Shown: positions 41,961 through 49,515 of the stretch, piece after piece
Numbering within the stretch: the stretch's first letter is position 1
Layout of the letters: the number at the start of each line of letters is the position of its first letter
Assembly (NCBI GenBank): GCA_019423795.1
Contig: JAHZAT010000032.1
Location: 1-49,515 of the forward strand
Direction: 5' to 3'
DNA length: 49,515 bases
Source: Clostridiales bacterium
GTDB lineage: Bacteria > Bacillota > Clostridia > Lachnospirales > Lachnospiraceae
Notes under the pieces: model-generated
Told to the model about the DNA's origin: nothing
The model's input: only the letters and a program-made list of their open reading frames with translations
The model's database searches: none
Program-made: the position numbers and the translations under genes

Positions 41961-43913
41961 ATGAATAAAAAAATCTTAAAACTAGGAATTCTGACTGTAG
42001 CAGGTGCTGCCATTGTTGCAATGAAAAAGTCAAAGAAAGAAAAGCTTGTATATTCTTACCCTCAAACAAAAGTGAAAAAATCGGATTACAAAAACACAGA
42101 ATTAAATAAACAGAAGAAAAATAGCAAAGGAATTTATTACTCCAGTGGAAATTATGAAGCGTTTGCCAGGCCAAAGAAACCAAAAGATATAGAGAAAAAA
42201 TCTGCCTATCTTGTAGGAAGTGGTCTTGCCTCTCTTGCTGCTGCCTGTTTTCTGATTCGTGATGCGCAAATGTCAGGAGATCATATTCATATCTTAGAGG
42301 CATCCAATATTGCAGGCGGTGCCTGTGATGGAGTCGCTGATCCTGATCGTGGGTATATTATGCGCGGTGGTCGTGAGATGGAAGATCATTTCGAATGTCT
42401 GTGGGATTTATTTCATAGTATTCCATCTCTGGAACATCCAGAGAACTCTGTGTTAGATGAATTTTACTGGCTGAACAAAGAAGATCCAAACTATTCCTTG
42501 TGCCGTGCAACAAATCATCGAGGAAAACCCTCTGAGAACTTTGGTAAATTCAATATCGATGCCAAAGGTCGAAAGCAAATCATGAAGTTATTCTTTACTG
42601 CGAATGAAAAGTTATATGATAAAACAATCGAGGATGTCTTTGACGAACACGTTTTTGATTCGGATTTCTGGTTATACTGGCGGACAATGTTTGCTTTTGA
42701 AAACTGGCACAGTGCTTTGGAACTGAAATTATACCTACAGCGGTTTATCCATCATATTGGTGGATTGCCTGATTTTTCAGCTTTGAAATTTACACGGTAT
42801 AATCAGTATGAATCTTTGATCTTGCCAATGATCGAATATCTGAAACAAAATGGTGTTATCTTTCATTTCCATACACAAGTTACGAACGTGATCTTTTCAT
42901 TTGAAAATGATCAAAAGGTTGCAAAAAGTATCGAATATATCAAAAATTCTAAAACAAAGATACTTCCGCTGACAAAAGATGATCTTGTCTTTGTGACAAA
43001 TGGAAGTTGTACCGAAAGTACACTGTATGGAGATCATCACACACCTGCAAATGGCGATGCAATGATTCGTATCACTGGGTGCTGGAATCTTTGGAAGAAT
43101 ATTGCAAAACAGGATCCTTCCTTTGGTCATCCAGAGAAATTCTGTGGAAATGTTAGTAAAACACGTTGGGAATCTGCGACGATCACAACCAGTGATACAA
43201 AGATCATTGATGCGATCACAAGAATCTGTAAACGAGATCCTCTTTCCGGAAAGGTTGTAACTGGAGGTATTGTTTCCTGCGAGGATTCCAACTGGCTGTT
43301 AAGCTGGACCGTCAATCGTCAGGGACAGTTTCGAAAACAAAAAGAAGGTGAAATCTGTATCTGGCTATACAGTCTTTTTTGTGACACACCAGGAAATTAT
43401 ATTCATAAGCCAATGAAAGATTGTACTGGAGAAGAAATTACAGCAGAATGGTTATATCATATTGGAATACCACTGGATGAAATCGACGAATTAGCAAAAG
43501 ATCATGCGAATACTGTACCGACAATGCTGCCTTATATTACCGCATTTTTTATGCCAAGAACCGCCAGAGACCGCCCGGATGTGATTCCTGATGGGTGTGT
43601 TAACTTTGCATTCTTAGGTCAGTTTGCTGAAACGCCAAGAGATACAATTTTTACTACTGAATATTCGGTGAGAACAGCTATGGAAGCTGTGTATGGACTA
43701 CTTGACGTTGACCGAGGAGTGCCAGAGGTTTGGGGAAGTGTGTACGATGTAAGGAATTTGTTGGATGCGAGTGTTCGATTGATGGATGGAGAATCTCTGC
43801 TTGATATGGATCTGCCAATGCCAATTGAAAAATTAAAGGGCTGGCTGTTGAAGTTTGTCAAAGATACGGATATTGAAAAATTGTTGGAAGAATATGAATT
43901 GATTAAAAAATAA
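41961..43913 (+). CDS. ohyA: oleate hydratase with N-terminal membrane-anchor extension
   Basis: FAD-binding enzyme (formerly myosin-cross-reactive antigen) that adds water to oleic acid to form 10-hydroxystearic acid, detoxifying unsaturated fatty acids. The canonical start SSGNYEAFARPKKP appears only at residue 61; before it lies a 60-residue extension with a hydrophobic helix (about 5-21, ILKLGILTVAGAAIVAM) and a lysine-rich linker, so this form is probably membrane attached. Dinucleotide motif GSGLASLAAA (87-96), catalytic E139 in RGGREM and the later conserved FLGQFAETPRD are intact. 650 residues against about 590 usual. Monocistronic with promoter and terminator. Confidence 0.95.
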   Translation: MNKKILKLGILTVAGAAIVAMKKSKKEKLVYSYPQTKVKKSDYKNTELNKQKKNSKGIYYSSGNYEAFARPKKPKDIEKKSAYLVGSGLASLAAACFLIRDAQMSGDHIHILEASNIAGGACDGVADPDRGYIMRGGREMEDHFECLWDLFHSIPSLEHPENSVLDEFYWLNKEDPNYSLCRATNHRGKPSENFGKFNIDAKGRKQIMKLFFTANEKLYDKTIEDVFDEHVFDSDFWLYWRTMFAFENWHSALELKLYLQRFIHHIGGLPDFSALKFTRYNQYESLILPMIEYLKQNGVIFHFHTQVTNVIFSFENDQKVAKSIEYIKNSKTKILPLTKDDLVFVTNGSCTESTLYGDHHTPANGDAMIRITGCWNLWKNIAKQDPSFGHPEKFCGNVSKTRWESATITTSDTKIIDAITRICKRDPLSGKVVTGGIVSCEDSNWLLSWTVNRQGQFRKQKEGEICIWLYSLFCDTPGNYIHKPMKDCTGEEITAEWLYHIGIPLDEIDELAKDHANTVPTMLPYITAFFMPRTARDRPDVIPDGCVNFAFLGQFAETPRDTIFTTEYSVRTAMEAVYGLLDVDRGVPEVWGSVYDVRNLLDASVRLMDGESLLDMDLPMPIEKLKGWLLKFVKDTDIEKLLEEYELIKK

Positions 43914-43919
43914 AAGAAT

Positions 43920-43956
43920 AGCCTTGTTATCATGATAAATAAATGGTAACAAGGCT
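43920..43956. terminator. terminator between ohyA and the nitroreductase gene
   Basis: 10-bp perfect stem AGCCTTGTTA / TAACAAGGCT with a 17-base loop and T-rich flank; serves both convergent genes. Confidence 0.85.
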
Positions 43957-43982
43957 GTTTATTTTAAGTTATATATTATACA

Positions 43983-44522
43983 CTAAAAGAATTTCAAAAT
44001 ATCATCTACATCTTTCCTCTTAGGTTTTGGCGGATTTTCCTTAATATATCCAACAGAGATCACAGATACAACCATCTCTGTCTCAGGAATTTCTAACATT
44101 TCTTTGATCTTTTCGCCATCTCGGATTCCCATAACTAAGGTTCCAAGTCCTAGTTCTTTGGCCTTTAAGATAAAGTTTTCATTATGTAATCCAAGATCAT
44201 AATAACCCCATCCATTTCCACATTCATTATCTGGATTTCCGGAACGATCAAAACCAGATCTGTTCGCTACGAATGTTGTTACAACATAAGCACCTGTTCC
44301 TTTTGTATTATTTGCATTAAACTCTGGAAGGCATTCTTTTGCGAATTTTTCTTTCGCTTCTGCTCCTAATACACAATAATAACGAGCTGTCTGTGAATTC
44401 TTCCATGATGGTGCCAAAATTCCTGCTTCTACAAGTTGTTTGATCTGTTCTTTTGTTACTTCTTTTGAATCATCGTAAGAACGGATACTTCTTCTACTTT
44501 CTAATAATGTCTCAAATTCCAT
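43983..44522 (-). CDS. nitroreductase-family FMN oxidoreductase
   Basis: A 179-residue flavoprotein: the FMN-phosphate motif ESRRSIRSY at the N-terminus, APSWKNSQ, and a C-terminal GIRDGEKIKEML-VVSVISVGY strand with the K-P-P-x-x-K-R-K ending. It reduces nitro compounds, quinones or flavins with NAD(P)H. Its promoter contains the same palindrome as mntH and feoAB, so it may take part in metal (iron) metabolism, for example as a ferric or flavin reductase; inference. Monocistronic. Confidence 0.93.
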   Translation of the reverse strand: MEFETLLESRRSIRSYDDSKEVTKEQIKQLVEAGILAPSWKNSQTARYYCVLGAEAKEKFAKECLPEFNANNTKGTGAYVVTTFVANRSGFDRSGNPDNECGNGWGYYDLGLHNENFILKAKELGLGTLVMGIRDGEKIKEMLEIPETEMVVSVISVGYIKENPPKPKRKDVDDILKFF

Positions 44523-44545
44523 AATGTTTCCTCCGTTTTTATCAT

Positions 44546-44592
44546 GTTAGTCATTACTAACTAATATTACAATACTTAATCTCAACTGTCAA
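44546..44592 (-). promoter_or_regulatory. nitroreductase promoter with GTTAGT-N4-ACTAAC operator
   Basis: On the minus strand TTGACA (44587-44592), 17-base spacer, TAATAT (44564-44569), then two bases later GTTAGTAATGACTAAC (44546-44561). The palindrome differs from the mntH box only in the central four bases and covers the expected start point. Near-consensus promoter plus operator predicts strong, tightly repressed expression. Confidence 0.75.
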
Positions 44593-44597
44593 TATTT

Positions 44598-45137
44598 CTA
44601 ATTTTTGTACTTGTCTAAATATTTCACTGGCACGTGATCCGTCAGCCATACACCATTCTTTGATAAGAAAAACTTATATCCATCCTGATACATTTCTTCT
44701 GCGTTCACAGTATATAAAACTGGCTTTCCGTGTCGTTTTCCAACTTTGATCGCGGTTTCTTCATTCGTTGATAAGTGAACATATAGTCTGTTTTTGTGAA
44801 GAAGTCCTTGTTCATCAATGGCTGAAACATATTTCTCTCCTGTACCATGCCATAATTGTTTGGGCGGTTTTGCTTCTTTTAATTCTACATCTACAGGAAT
44901 CGAATGTCCTTGGTTGGCACGGATTTTTGTTTTATCTTCGTTGAATGAATATCTTTGTTTATTATCAGTTCTTACGATTTCCTCAAGGATTTCCATATTG
45001 AACATATGCGTTTTGGAAACACCTTTGATTAACTCATCAACCTCTGCCCATCCGTGTTGATCCAGATGAATTCCTGCTTTCTCAGGCTTATGACGGAGGA
45101 GAAGACTTACATATTTGCTTGTTCTTGTTAGATTCAT
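44598..45137 (-). CDS. kptA: RNA 2'-phosphotransferase (KptA/Tpt1)
   Basis: Moves a 2'-phosphate from RNA to NAD+, giving ADP-ribose 1'',2''-cyclic phosphate. The 179-residue protein has the N-terminal R-x-S-K-Y-x-S-x-x-L-R-H motif (TRTSKYVSLLLRHKP) and the catalytic LWHGT, YVHLS and GVWLT segments. Own start ATG 45137 has AGGGAAG eight bases upstream. The upstream uridine-kinase remnant runs into it in the same frame without a stop. In bacteria its natural substrate is not established. Confidence 0.95.
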   Translation of the reverse strand: MNLTRTSKYVSLLLRHKPEKAGIHLDQHGWAEVDELIKGVSKTHMFNMEILEEIVRTDNKQRYSFNEDKTKIRANQGHSIPVDVELKEAKPPKQLWHGTGEKYVSAIDEQGLLHKNRLYVHLSTNEETAIKVGKRHGKPVLYTVNAEEMYQDGYKFFLSKNGVWLTDHVPVKYLDKYKN

Positions 45138-45626
45138 TTGTTTCACTTCCCTATTATTTATGTTATTGTAACTCTTCAATTTTGCTCTTATCAGAAATCG
45201 CAGTCCAAGTAGCCTCAGGATTCCATGAAGATCTCTTCCTCGTTCTTCTACATCTCGTAAGATTCTTCGAAGAATTCGCTCATCAGCTAACAATAAGATT
45301 TCCTCAACTAAAATGACCGGTTTAGGTTCGATTTTAATGATTTCATCAGATCGGTTATGTTGATTATAATCATAGACAGGACATTCAATGGTTTTTCCTG
45401 CTTTTAACTGTTTGAGATGCTTTACTAAAAGGTCTGTTTCCAGAGAATCAGGATGATCATAATTGACCGTCACACGCTTCTCATATGGAATTCCATCTTG
45501 TCGGTGATAATAATTATCATGGTAAATTACCGTGATATCATCTCCAAAATATTTTTTAACTCTGTTTGTAAAAGTAGATTTCCCGGATCCTGATCCTCCG
45601 GCAATCCCAATAATTATACTTTCCAT
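45138..45626 (-). pseudogene. uridine kinase remnant with internal deletion
   Basis: From ATG 45626: P-loop GIAGGSGSGKST, YHDNYYH, VNYDHPDSLETDLL and PVYDYNQHNRS of uridine kinase are well kept, then VILVEEILLLADER jumps directly to ILRRILRDVEERGRDL, losing about 20 residues including the acidic strand. The family's VEG is VEE here, and the remainder is scrambled before running in frame into kptA. Probably inactive. It starts six bases after the PfkB gene ends. Confidence 0.75.
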
Positions 45627-45631
45627 CGCAT

Positions 45632-46552
45632 TTATCTCGTAATACCGAATTCTTCCGGCATAAATCTTGGACAGATATTTTCTGATGTACAAATAACTGT
45701 GGATGCAAGTCTTGTACCGATCGCGCATGCTTCTCTTAAAGTCTTTCCATAAGTAAGTCCGATACATACTCCTGAGAAGAATGCATCTCCGGCTCCTGTT
45801 GTATCAACAACATCCACCTTTAATGCTGGATAAACACCGCTTTCGCCGTTCTGATCTGCATAAACAGCACCTTCGCCACCCATTGTAACGACCATCTTTG
45901 GAATCTTTGCAGATTGGATACGTTCTGAAAGAACTTTAGATAATTCTTCTGCACTCATTTCCTCGTAATCCTCGGAAAACAGGATTCCTGCCTCTTGCTG
46001 ATTGCATACAAAACATTCGGTTCTTCGGATAAAGTCTCTTCTCTCGATCGCAATGGTCATATTCGATACGATCGCGTAAACTTTCTTCTTATATTTTTCT
46101 GCATAATGAAATGTCTTTTTTACGATCTCACGGTCAATATCGATTTCGATTACGATACTATCAGCATCTTTAAAGATTTCATCGCCATGTTCATCAAGGA
46201 TCTGCTCAATCGGTTTGTGATCTGGTCGTTTGGAAATGGATGCTACCACATCTCCTTCATGATCAAAAACTGCAAGCCATGTTCCCATTCCATTTTTTAC
46301 TTTTTTCATATATTTTGTATTGACTTTATGACGATCTAATTTGCGGATGACATCTTCACCCATTGCATCATCGTCAACAGAACTTACAAATGTTGGCTCT
46401 AATTCTACATTCGCAATGTCTTCTGCAACGTTACGGCCAACTCCACCATGAATCTGTGCGATCGTTCCCGCGTTTCTCCCATATGGGATATAAGGGGATG
46501 TAGAAAACCCCTTAATATCTATAAATACATCTCCGATTACTACAATTCCCAT
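45632..46552 (-). CDS. PfkB/ribokinase-family kinase, pseudouridine-kinase-like
   Basis: A 306-residue sugar/nucleoside kinase. Substrate-side GG (36-37, HGGVGRNVAED), N184-QQEA region, and the catalytic DTTGAGDAFFSG with base D256 are intact. Relatives phosphorylate ribose, adenosine, nucleosides or pseudouridine; next to relics of uridine kinase and a BMP-type nucleoside importer, a nucleoside or pseudouridine substrate is the best guess. Start ATG 46552. Confidence 0.88.
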   Translation of the reverse strand: MGIVVIGDVFIDIKGFSTSPYIPYGRNAGTIAQIHGGVGRNVAEDIANVELEPTFVSSVDDDAMGEDVIRKLDRHKVNTKYMKKVKNGMGTWLAVFDHEGDVVASISKRPDHKPIEQILDEHGDEIFKDADSIVIEIDIDREIVKKTFHYAEKYKKKVYAIVSNMTIAIERRDFIRRTECFVCNQQEAGILFSEDYEEMSAEELSKVLSERIQSAKIPKMVVTMGGEGAVYADQNGESGVYPALKVDVVDTTGAGDAFFSGVCIGLTYGKTLREACAIGTRLASTVICTSENICPRFMPEEFGITR

Positions 46553-46627
46553 CGTGTATTTTATCTCCTTTGTTATCTTTGTCCTTTATCATATGGTATT
46601 CCCTCTGCCTTCGGTGCTCTTGATTTC

Positions 46628-46798
46628 TTAGAGGAAACTGCGAGTACAAGCAAGGAAATATGTTGATTTTCCAGCCCCATTTTTTCCTAGAAGTGCGTGA
46701 ATCTCACCTTTCTTTAACTGAAGTGTGATATTATCATTCGCAACAATTCCAGGGAAACGTTTGGTAATATTCAGCATTTCAATTGCATATTAAGACAT
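46628..46798 (-). pseudogene. N-terminal remnant of a nucleoside/sugar ABC ATPase
   Basis: With GGAAGG before ATG 46798, the frame reads M-S-stop, then YAIEMLNITKRFPGIVAND and KKGEIHALLGKNGAGKST (Walker A), followed by nonsense and a stop at 46628. The third codon is TAA where GAA is likely ancestral, and the gene ends right after Walker A. The sequence style matches ATPases of BMP-type nucleoside importers. Confidence 0.8.
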
Positions 46799-46821
46799 AT
46801 TATTATTTCCTTCCATTTTTA

Positions 46822-47136
46822 TTATTTGATCATACCCTGACGTTCGTTTAATTTGACAGATACTTTTGGCATCTGGTCTGTGCTGTTGTTAACTTTTCTC
46901 TTTCCATCGAAGATCTCAGCAACAAGCTTCTTATAATCGTTAACCCCAAAGTTCTTATTCCACTGTGTTGTATCTTCTGGAAGTCCAACATAGTTCTTAG
47001 ACATATCATCTTTAGACACCAGTCCTAAGTTCTCAACTTGTCCTACATGATCTTTCCATGTTCCATCAAAGATAATGGAATCTAATCGGGCATTCACTGT
47101 TGCTGTCAGGCTCTTCATTGCAGATGTAACTGTCAT
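46822..47136 (-). pseudogene. C-terminal remnant of a BMP/PnrA-like nucleoside-binding lipoprotein
   Basis: A 104-codon frame starting with VTSAMKSL and containing the G-T-W-K-D-H-V-G-Q-V-E-N-L-G-L pattern of the last strands of BMP-family receptors. The signal peptide, lipobox and most of the ligand-binding fold are missing. With the ABC ATPase relic it marks a lost nucleoside importer. Confidence 0.7.
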
Positions 47137-47228
47137 ACTTCATTCTGTTCATCCTTCTCTCCTTTGTAATTTATTATTTCTATTCTAACATATTGAAGTA
47201 ACTGTAAAATGTAAGTTTGTGTCAATCG

Positions 47229-47277
47229 AAAAAGAAAAATAGTATAAGAAGTCTTTTCTTGCACCATTTTTCTTTTT
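47229..47277. terminator. terminator after the double-cubane protein gene
   Basis: 15-base arms AAAAAGAAAAATAGT / ACCATTTTTCTTTTT with one mismatch and an inner AAGAA/TTCTT helix; AT-rich but long, 20 bases beyond the stop. Confidence 0.65.
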
Positions 47278-47297
47278 GTTAACATTCTAAATGTATT

Positions 47298-48449
47298 TTA
47301 TAACATCTCAATAAAAGCTGCCATTCTTGTATTGATCTGTTCAATATCCGCCTGTGAATAATCCGTTTCAACCACTGTATATGGTATTCCTTTTTTATCT
47401 TTCACTAATTTCTTAACGATTGCCGTTTCTACATTATATGTATGACACGCCTGAAGAACAAGATCTACAACCCCATCTACATGGAAATCGTCAATCAATT
47501 CATCTAACAGATCCATGCGATTTTTATTCGGAGACATGCAGGAACATCCAATATTTAAATATTTTCTTGCAAGTGCATCATATACATCTGGATTTTCTTC
47601 ATCTACCATTGCAAGTGGTTTCATTCCCGTACAGTTTTCAAAACATACAACAACCCCGCCATTATCTTCAATCGCACGAATAACTTTCAAGGCTGCTCCT
47701 CCAGATGGAGACCCTGTCACAAGGATTCTTGGTTTCTTCCCAATATTCTTTCCTTCTTTGTATTCTTTTTCGATCTTATCTGTTACTGCATTGATCCTGT
47801 CCTCAAGACCTTCCGTATTAATATCAAAACTACTTCCGTAAACCGTATTAATGACATCTAATCCATTGACTGGTGCCGGATCATTTGCCATGACATACTG
47901 AAGACGTCTTAATGCTTTATTGATTCCATTTCTTAATTTAATCTGATGAAGAACCGCTTCATCTGTAATCGTTGTCTCAAATTTATCTTCTAACACTTTT
48001 TTGAAACGAAGTAATTCTTTTTTATATAACTGAATTCCATCTTCTGTCTGACAATTTGGTAATTCTACGACATGAACTGGTTTAAAATCAGCAAGCATTT
48101 CATACATCTTTTTCTTTCCGTCACATGTTGTTTCTCCGACAACTAAATCAGAAAAATAGAAAAATGGACATTTATCAGTTTTGGCAAATCCATAACTTGA
48201 TTTAATCAATGGACATAGATTTCTTGGAAGATCTTTTTCTGCATCCGCAATTGTTTCATCAGATACGGAACATAGTCCGACAACTGCTGCACCCATAGCA
48301 TTTGGAATCTCTCTTGGCAGATAAGTACAAAATACTCCAACCACTGGAATATCTTTTTCTTTAATTTCTTTGATCGCCAGAAATGAATTTTTCCGCTGTT
48401 CTGCAAACTCCTCAAAAATTTCTGGTAACTCTTTCTTTAATTCAACCAT
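47298..48449 (-). CDS. double-cubane-cluster / 2-hydroxyacyl-CoA dehydratase-like protein (YjiM-like)
   Basis: A 383-residue protein of the HgdB/BcrC family, the same length as E. coli YjiM. Many cysteines (C41, C60, C79, C94, C109, C133, C269, C273, C302, C304, C335) stand in conserved contexts such as CPLIKSS, CFENC and GCSCMSPNKNR. As a single subunit with an adjacent activator it fits the double-cubane cluster protein (DCCP) group, which carries an [8Fe-9S] cluster for low-potential reductions, better than the two-subunit acyl-CoA dehydratases. No CoA-transferase gene adjoins. Physiological substrate unknown. Confidence 0.88.
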   Translation of the reverse strand: MVELKKELPEIFEEFAEQRKNSFLAIKEIKEKDIPVVGVFCTYLPREIPNAMGAAVVGLCSVSDETIADAEKDLPRNLCPLIKSSYGFAKTDKCPFFYFSDLVVGETTCDGKKKMYEMLADFKPVHVVELPNCQTEDGIQLYKKELLRFKKVLEDKFETTITDEAVLHQIKLRNGINKALRRLQYVMANDPAPVNGLDVINTVYGSSFDINTEGLEDRINAVTDKIEKEYKEGKNIGKKPRILVTGSPSGGAALKVIRAIEDNGGVVVCFENCTGMKPLAMVDEENPDVYDALARKYLNIGCSCMSPNKNRMDLLDELIDDFHVDGVVDLVLQACHTYNVETAIVKKLVKDKKGIPYTVVETDYSQADIEQINTRMAAFIEML

Positions 48450-48476
48450 TGTTTCAATTTCTCCTTTAAATAAAAA

Positions 48477-49244
48477 TTATCGTTTCTTTTTTTGGATACC
48501 TAATACGGCAGCTCCGATTGCTCCTGTGTATTGACATAATGGATCGGTTGCTACTTCTTTAATCCTTAAATGTCTAGCTAATGACTGTTTCATCACATCA
48601 AACTGTGCTAGTCCACCTGAGAAAAATACCTTTGGATTCACTGGTGCCAGTTTTTGTGCAAATGCCGCAGTTCTTTGACAAATAGACTCTACACAGCCAA
48701 GGACAATATCTTCTGGCGGGATATCCTGAGCCAGTAACCCAACAATCTCACTTTCCGCAAATACAGCACACATACTATTAATCTTTGCAGGCTTGGCATC
48801 TTTTACAAAAATATCGATTTTGTCAATCTCACTTTCTACCCGTTTCATTGTCATCTCTAAAAAACGTCCGGTTCCTGCTGCACATTTGTCATTCATTAAG
48901 AAATCTGTGACACAGCCAAGGTCATCAATCGTGATTACTTTACTGTCCTGTCCGCCAATATCAATGATCGTATTACAATCTGGATTCATAAAAAATGCCC
49001 CTGCAGCATGACAGGTAATCTCTGTAATCTTAAAATCTGCTTGCTCTAACAGATTTCTTCCGTAGCCTGTTGTTACGACTACATCAATCCTTTCCTTTTC
49101 ATTTATCATATCTAGATAAAGTTCTTCTAAAGATTTCCTTGGACTGATCGATGTTGGAATCATCTTCGTCTTTATGATATGATCATCTTTGAATAAGACA
49201 GCTTTTGTCATAGATGAACCTGAATCCAAGCCTAAACTTATCAC
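48477..49244 (-). CDS. ATP-dependent activator of the double-cubane protein (YjiL/HgdC-like)
   Basis: ASKHA-fold ATPase (about 255 residues) that passes electrons to its partner under ATP hydrolysis. Phosphate-1 motif GLDSGSSMTKAV, phosphate-2 IDIGGQDSKV, adenosine motif FSGGLAQ, and the two cysteines NDKCAAGTGRF and NSMCAVFAESE that bind a [4Fe-4S] cluster between subunits of the dimer. The GTG at 49244 fits AAGGAG 11 bases upstream and the family's usual beginning; an ATG at 49292 with AAGGA is the alternative. It lies 27 bases upstream of its partner in one operon. Confidence 0.9.
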   Translation of the reverse strand: MISLGLDSGSSMTKAVLFKDDHIIKTKMIPTSISPRKSLEELYLDMINEKERIDVVVTTGYGRNLLEQADFKITEITCHAAGAFFMNPDCNTIIDIGGQDSKVITIDDLGCVTDFLMNDKCAAGTGRFLEMTMKRVESEIDKIDIFVKDAKPAKINSMCAVFAESEIVGLLAQDIPPEDIVLGCVESICQRTAAFAQKLAPVNPKVFFSGGLAQFDVMKQSLARHLRIKEVATDPLCQYTGAIGAAVLGIQKKKR

Positions 49245-49464
49245 TTTTTTACGCACTCCTTTTTGATAAAAATTCTTTGTAAATTTTATCATGGAAACAT
49301 CCTTACTGCAAGAATTCCTTTCGAACTGTATGTGTTCTTTCTATTGTAATAAGAATTAATACATAAGCCAAATCGGTTGATTTTCTTCTCTTTTTATAAG
49401 ATAATACCTTTGGCAGATATCCCATTGAGTGAATCTGACCTTGTAATTAAGGAGATTATAAAGT

Positions 49465-49515
49465 TTGAAACAAAATAGTAGAGGACAGCCGAAAAACAAA
49501 GAACACGACAAATAA
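49465..49515 (+). CDS. possible 16-residue peptide at the window edge
   Basis: AAGGAG (49449-49454) is followed after ten bases by TTG and 15 sense codons (KQNSRGQPKNKEHDK) with TAA as the last three bases. It is basic and has no known family. Weak: it may be chance or part of something beyond the edge. The gap 49293-49448 shows no other gene. Confidence 0.2.
   Translation: MKQNSRGQPKNKEHDK

Noticed and set aside
41881..42303. Minus-strand frame of 140 codons across the ohyA start
   Set aside because: No ribosome site and it crosses the ohyA promoter; shadow of the real gene.
45627..45767. 47-codon extension upstream of the uridine-kinase relic
   Set aside because: It overlaps the end of the PfkB gene and has no family similarity; the relic starts at ATG 45626.
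1..49515. CRISPR array or complete insertion sequence
   Set aside because: No regularly spaced direct repeats and no transposase reading frame were seen on either strand; the one recombinase has no element boundaries.

Overview
The window is an AT-rich stretch of a low-GC Gram-positive chromosome. AAGGAGG-type ribosome sites, intrinsic terminators with long T-tracts, a T-box leader before thrS, LCP and SpoU proteins, a YjiM/YjiL-type oxygen-sensitive pair and a FeoA-FeoB fusion all point to an anaerobic Clostridia member, most likely Lachnospiraceae (an Anaerostipes-like gut bacterium is a guess). No rRNA, tRNA, CRISPR array, complete insertion sequence or prophage was seen.

Layout. 1-4,000: a secreted Fn3 protein, methionine aminopeptidase with a SEC-C zinc tail, a TSUP exporter and a lone tyrosine recombinase. 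4,060-7,950: mntH (Mn/Fe uptake) behind a palindromic operator, then an OLD-type ATPase/TOPRIM protein with an unusual cysteine cluster, and DNA-3-methyladenine glycosylase. 8,096-11,710: a secreted glucosaminidase-like protein and T-box-controlled thrS. 11,900-17,500: a copper operon (csoR-copA, with a CopZ domain fused in frame to the CopA C-terminus but carrying its own ribosome site) and an iron uptake gene (FeoA-FeoB fusion). 17,600-28,100: a mini membrane protein, a Lon-like AAA+ ATPase lacking the protease domain, a MATE pump, a P1B-type metal ATPase with a small companion, an LCP ligase, LysR, an rRNA/tRNA methyltransferase and a parvulin. 28,100-31,050: a Y-family polymerase with an overlapping mini-gene, and a SorE-like dehydrogenase. 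31,100-35,300: a gene graveyard (LanC-like, SDR, PotA-like, ornithine-cyclodeaminase-like and FAD/ferredoxin remnants) around an intact LysR gene and an NhaC-type antiporter. 35,300-40,660: the potABCD polyamine importer and an SDR gene. 40,790-45,140: an esterase, a Cys-rich mini-protein, oleate hydratase with a membrane-anchor extension, a nitroreductase and kptA. 45,140-47,140: a PfkB kinase between remnants of uridine kinase and a BMP-type nucleoside importer. 47,298-49,250: a double-cubane-type (YjiM-like) protein and its ATP-dependent activator.

Themes. Metal homeostasis dominates: mntH, feoAB and a nitroreductase gene share a TTAG-N6-CTAA palindrome placed just after the promoter -10, which suggests one DtxR/MntR-type regulon whose regulator lies outside the window; copper genes have their own CsoR operator inside the promoter spacer. 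The second theme is gene decay: at least ten recognisable remnants, most on the minus strand, record loss of amino-acid/polyamine and nucleoside uptake loci. The candidates most worth testing for novelty are the CopA-CopZ fusion with an internal start, the cysteine-bearing OLD protein next to mntH, the protease-less Lon-like ATPase and the shared metal operator that includes a nitroreductase.
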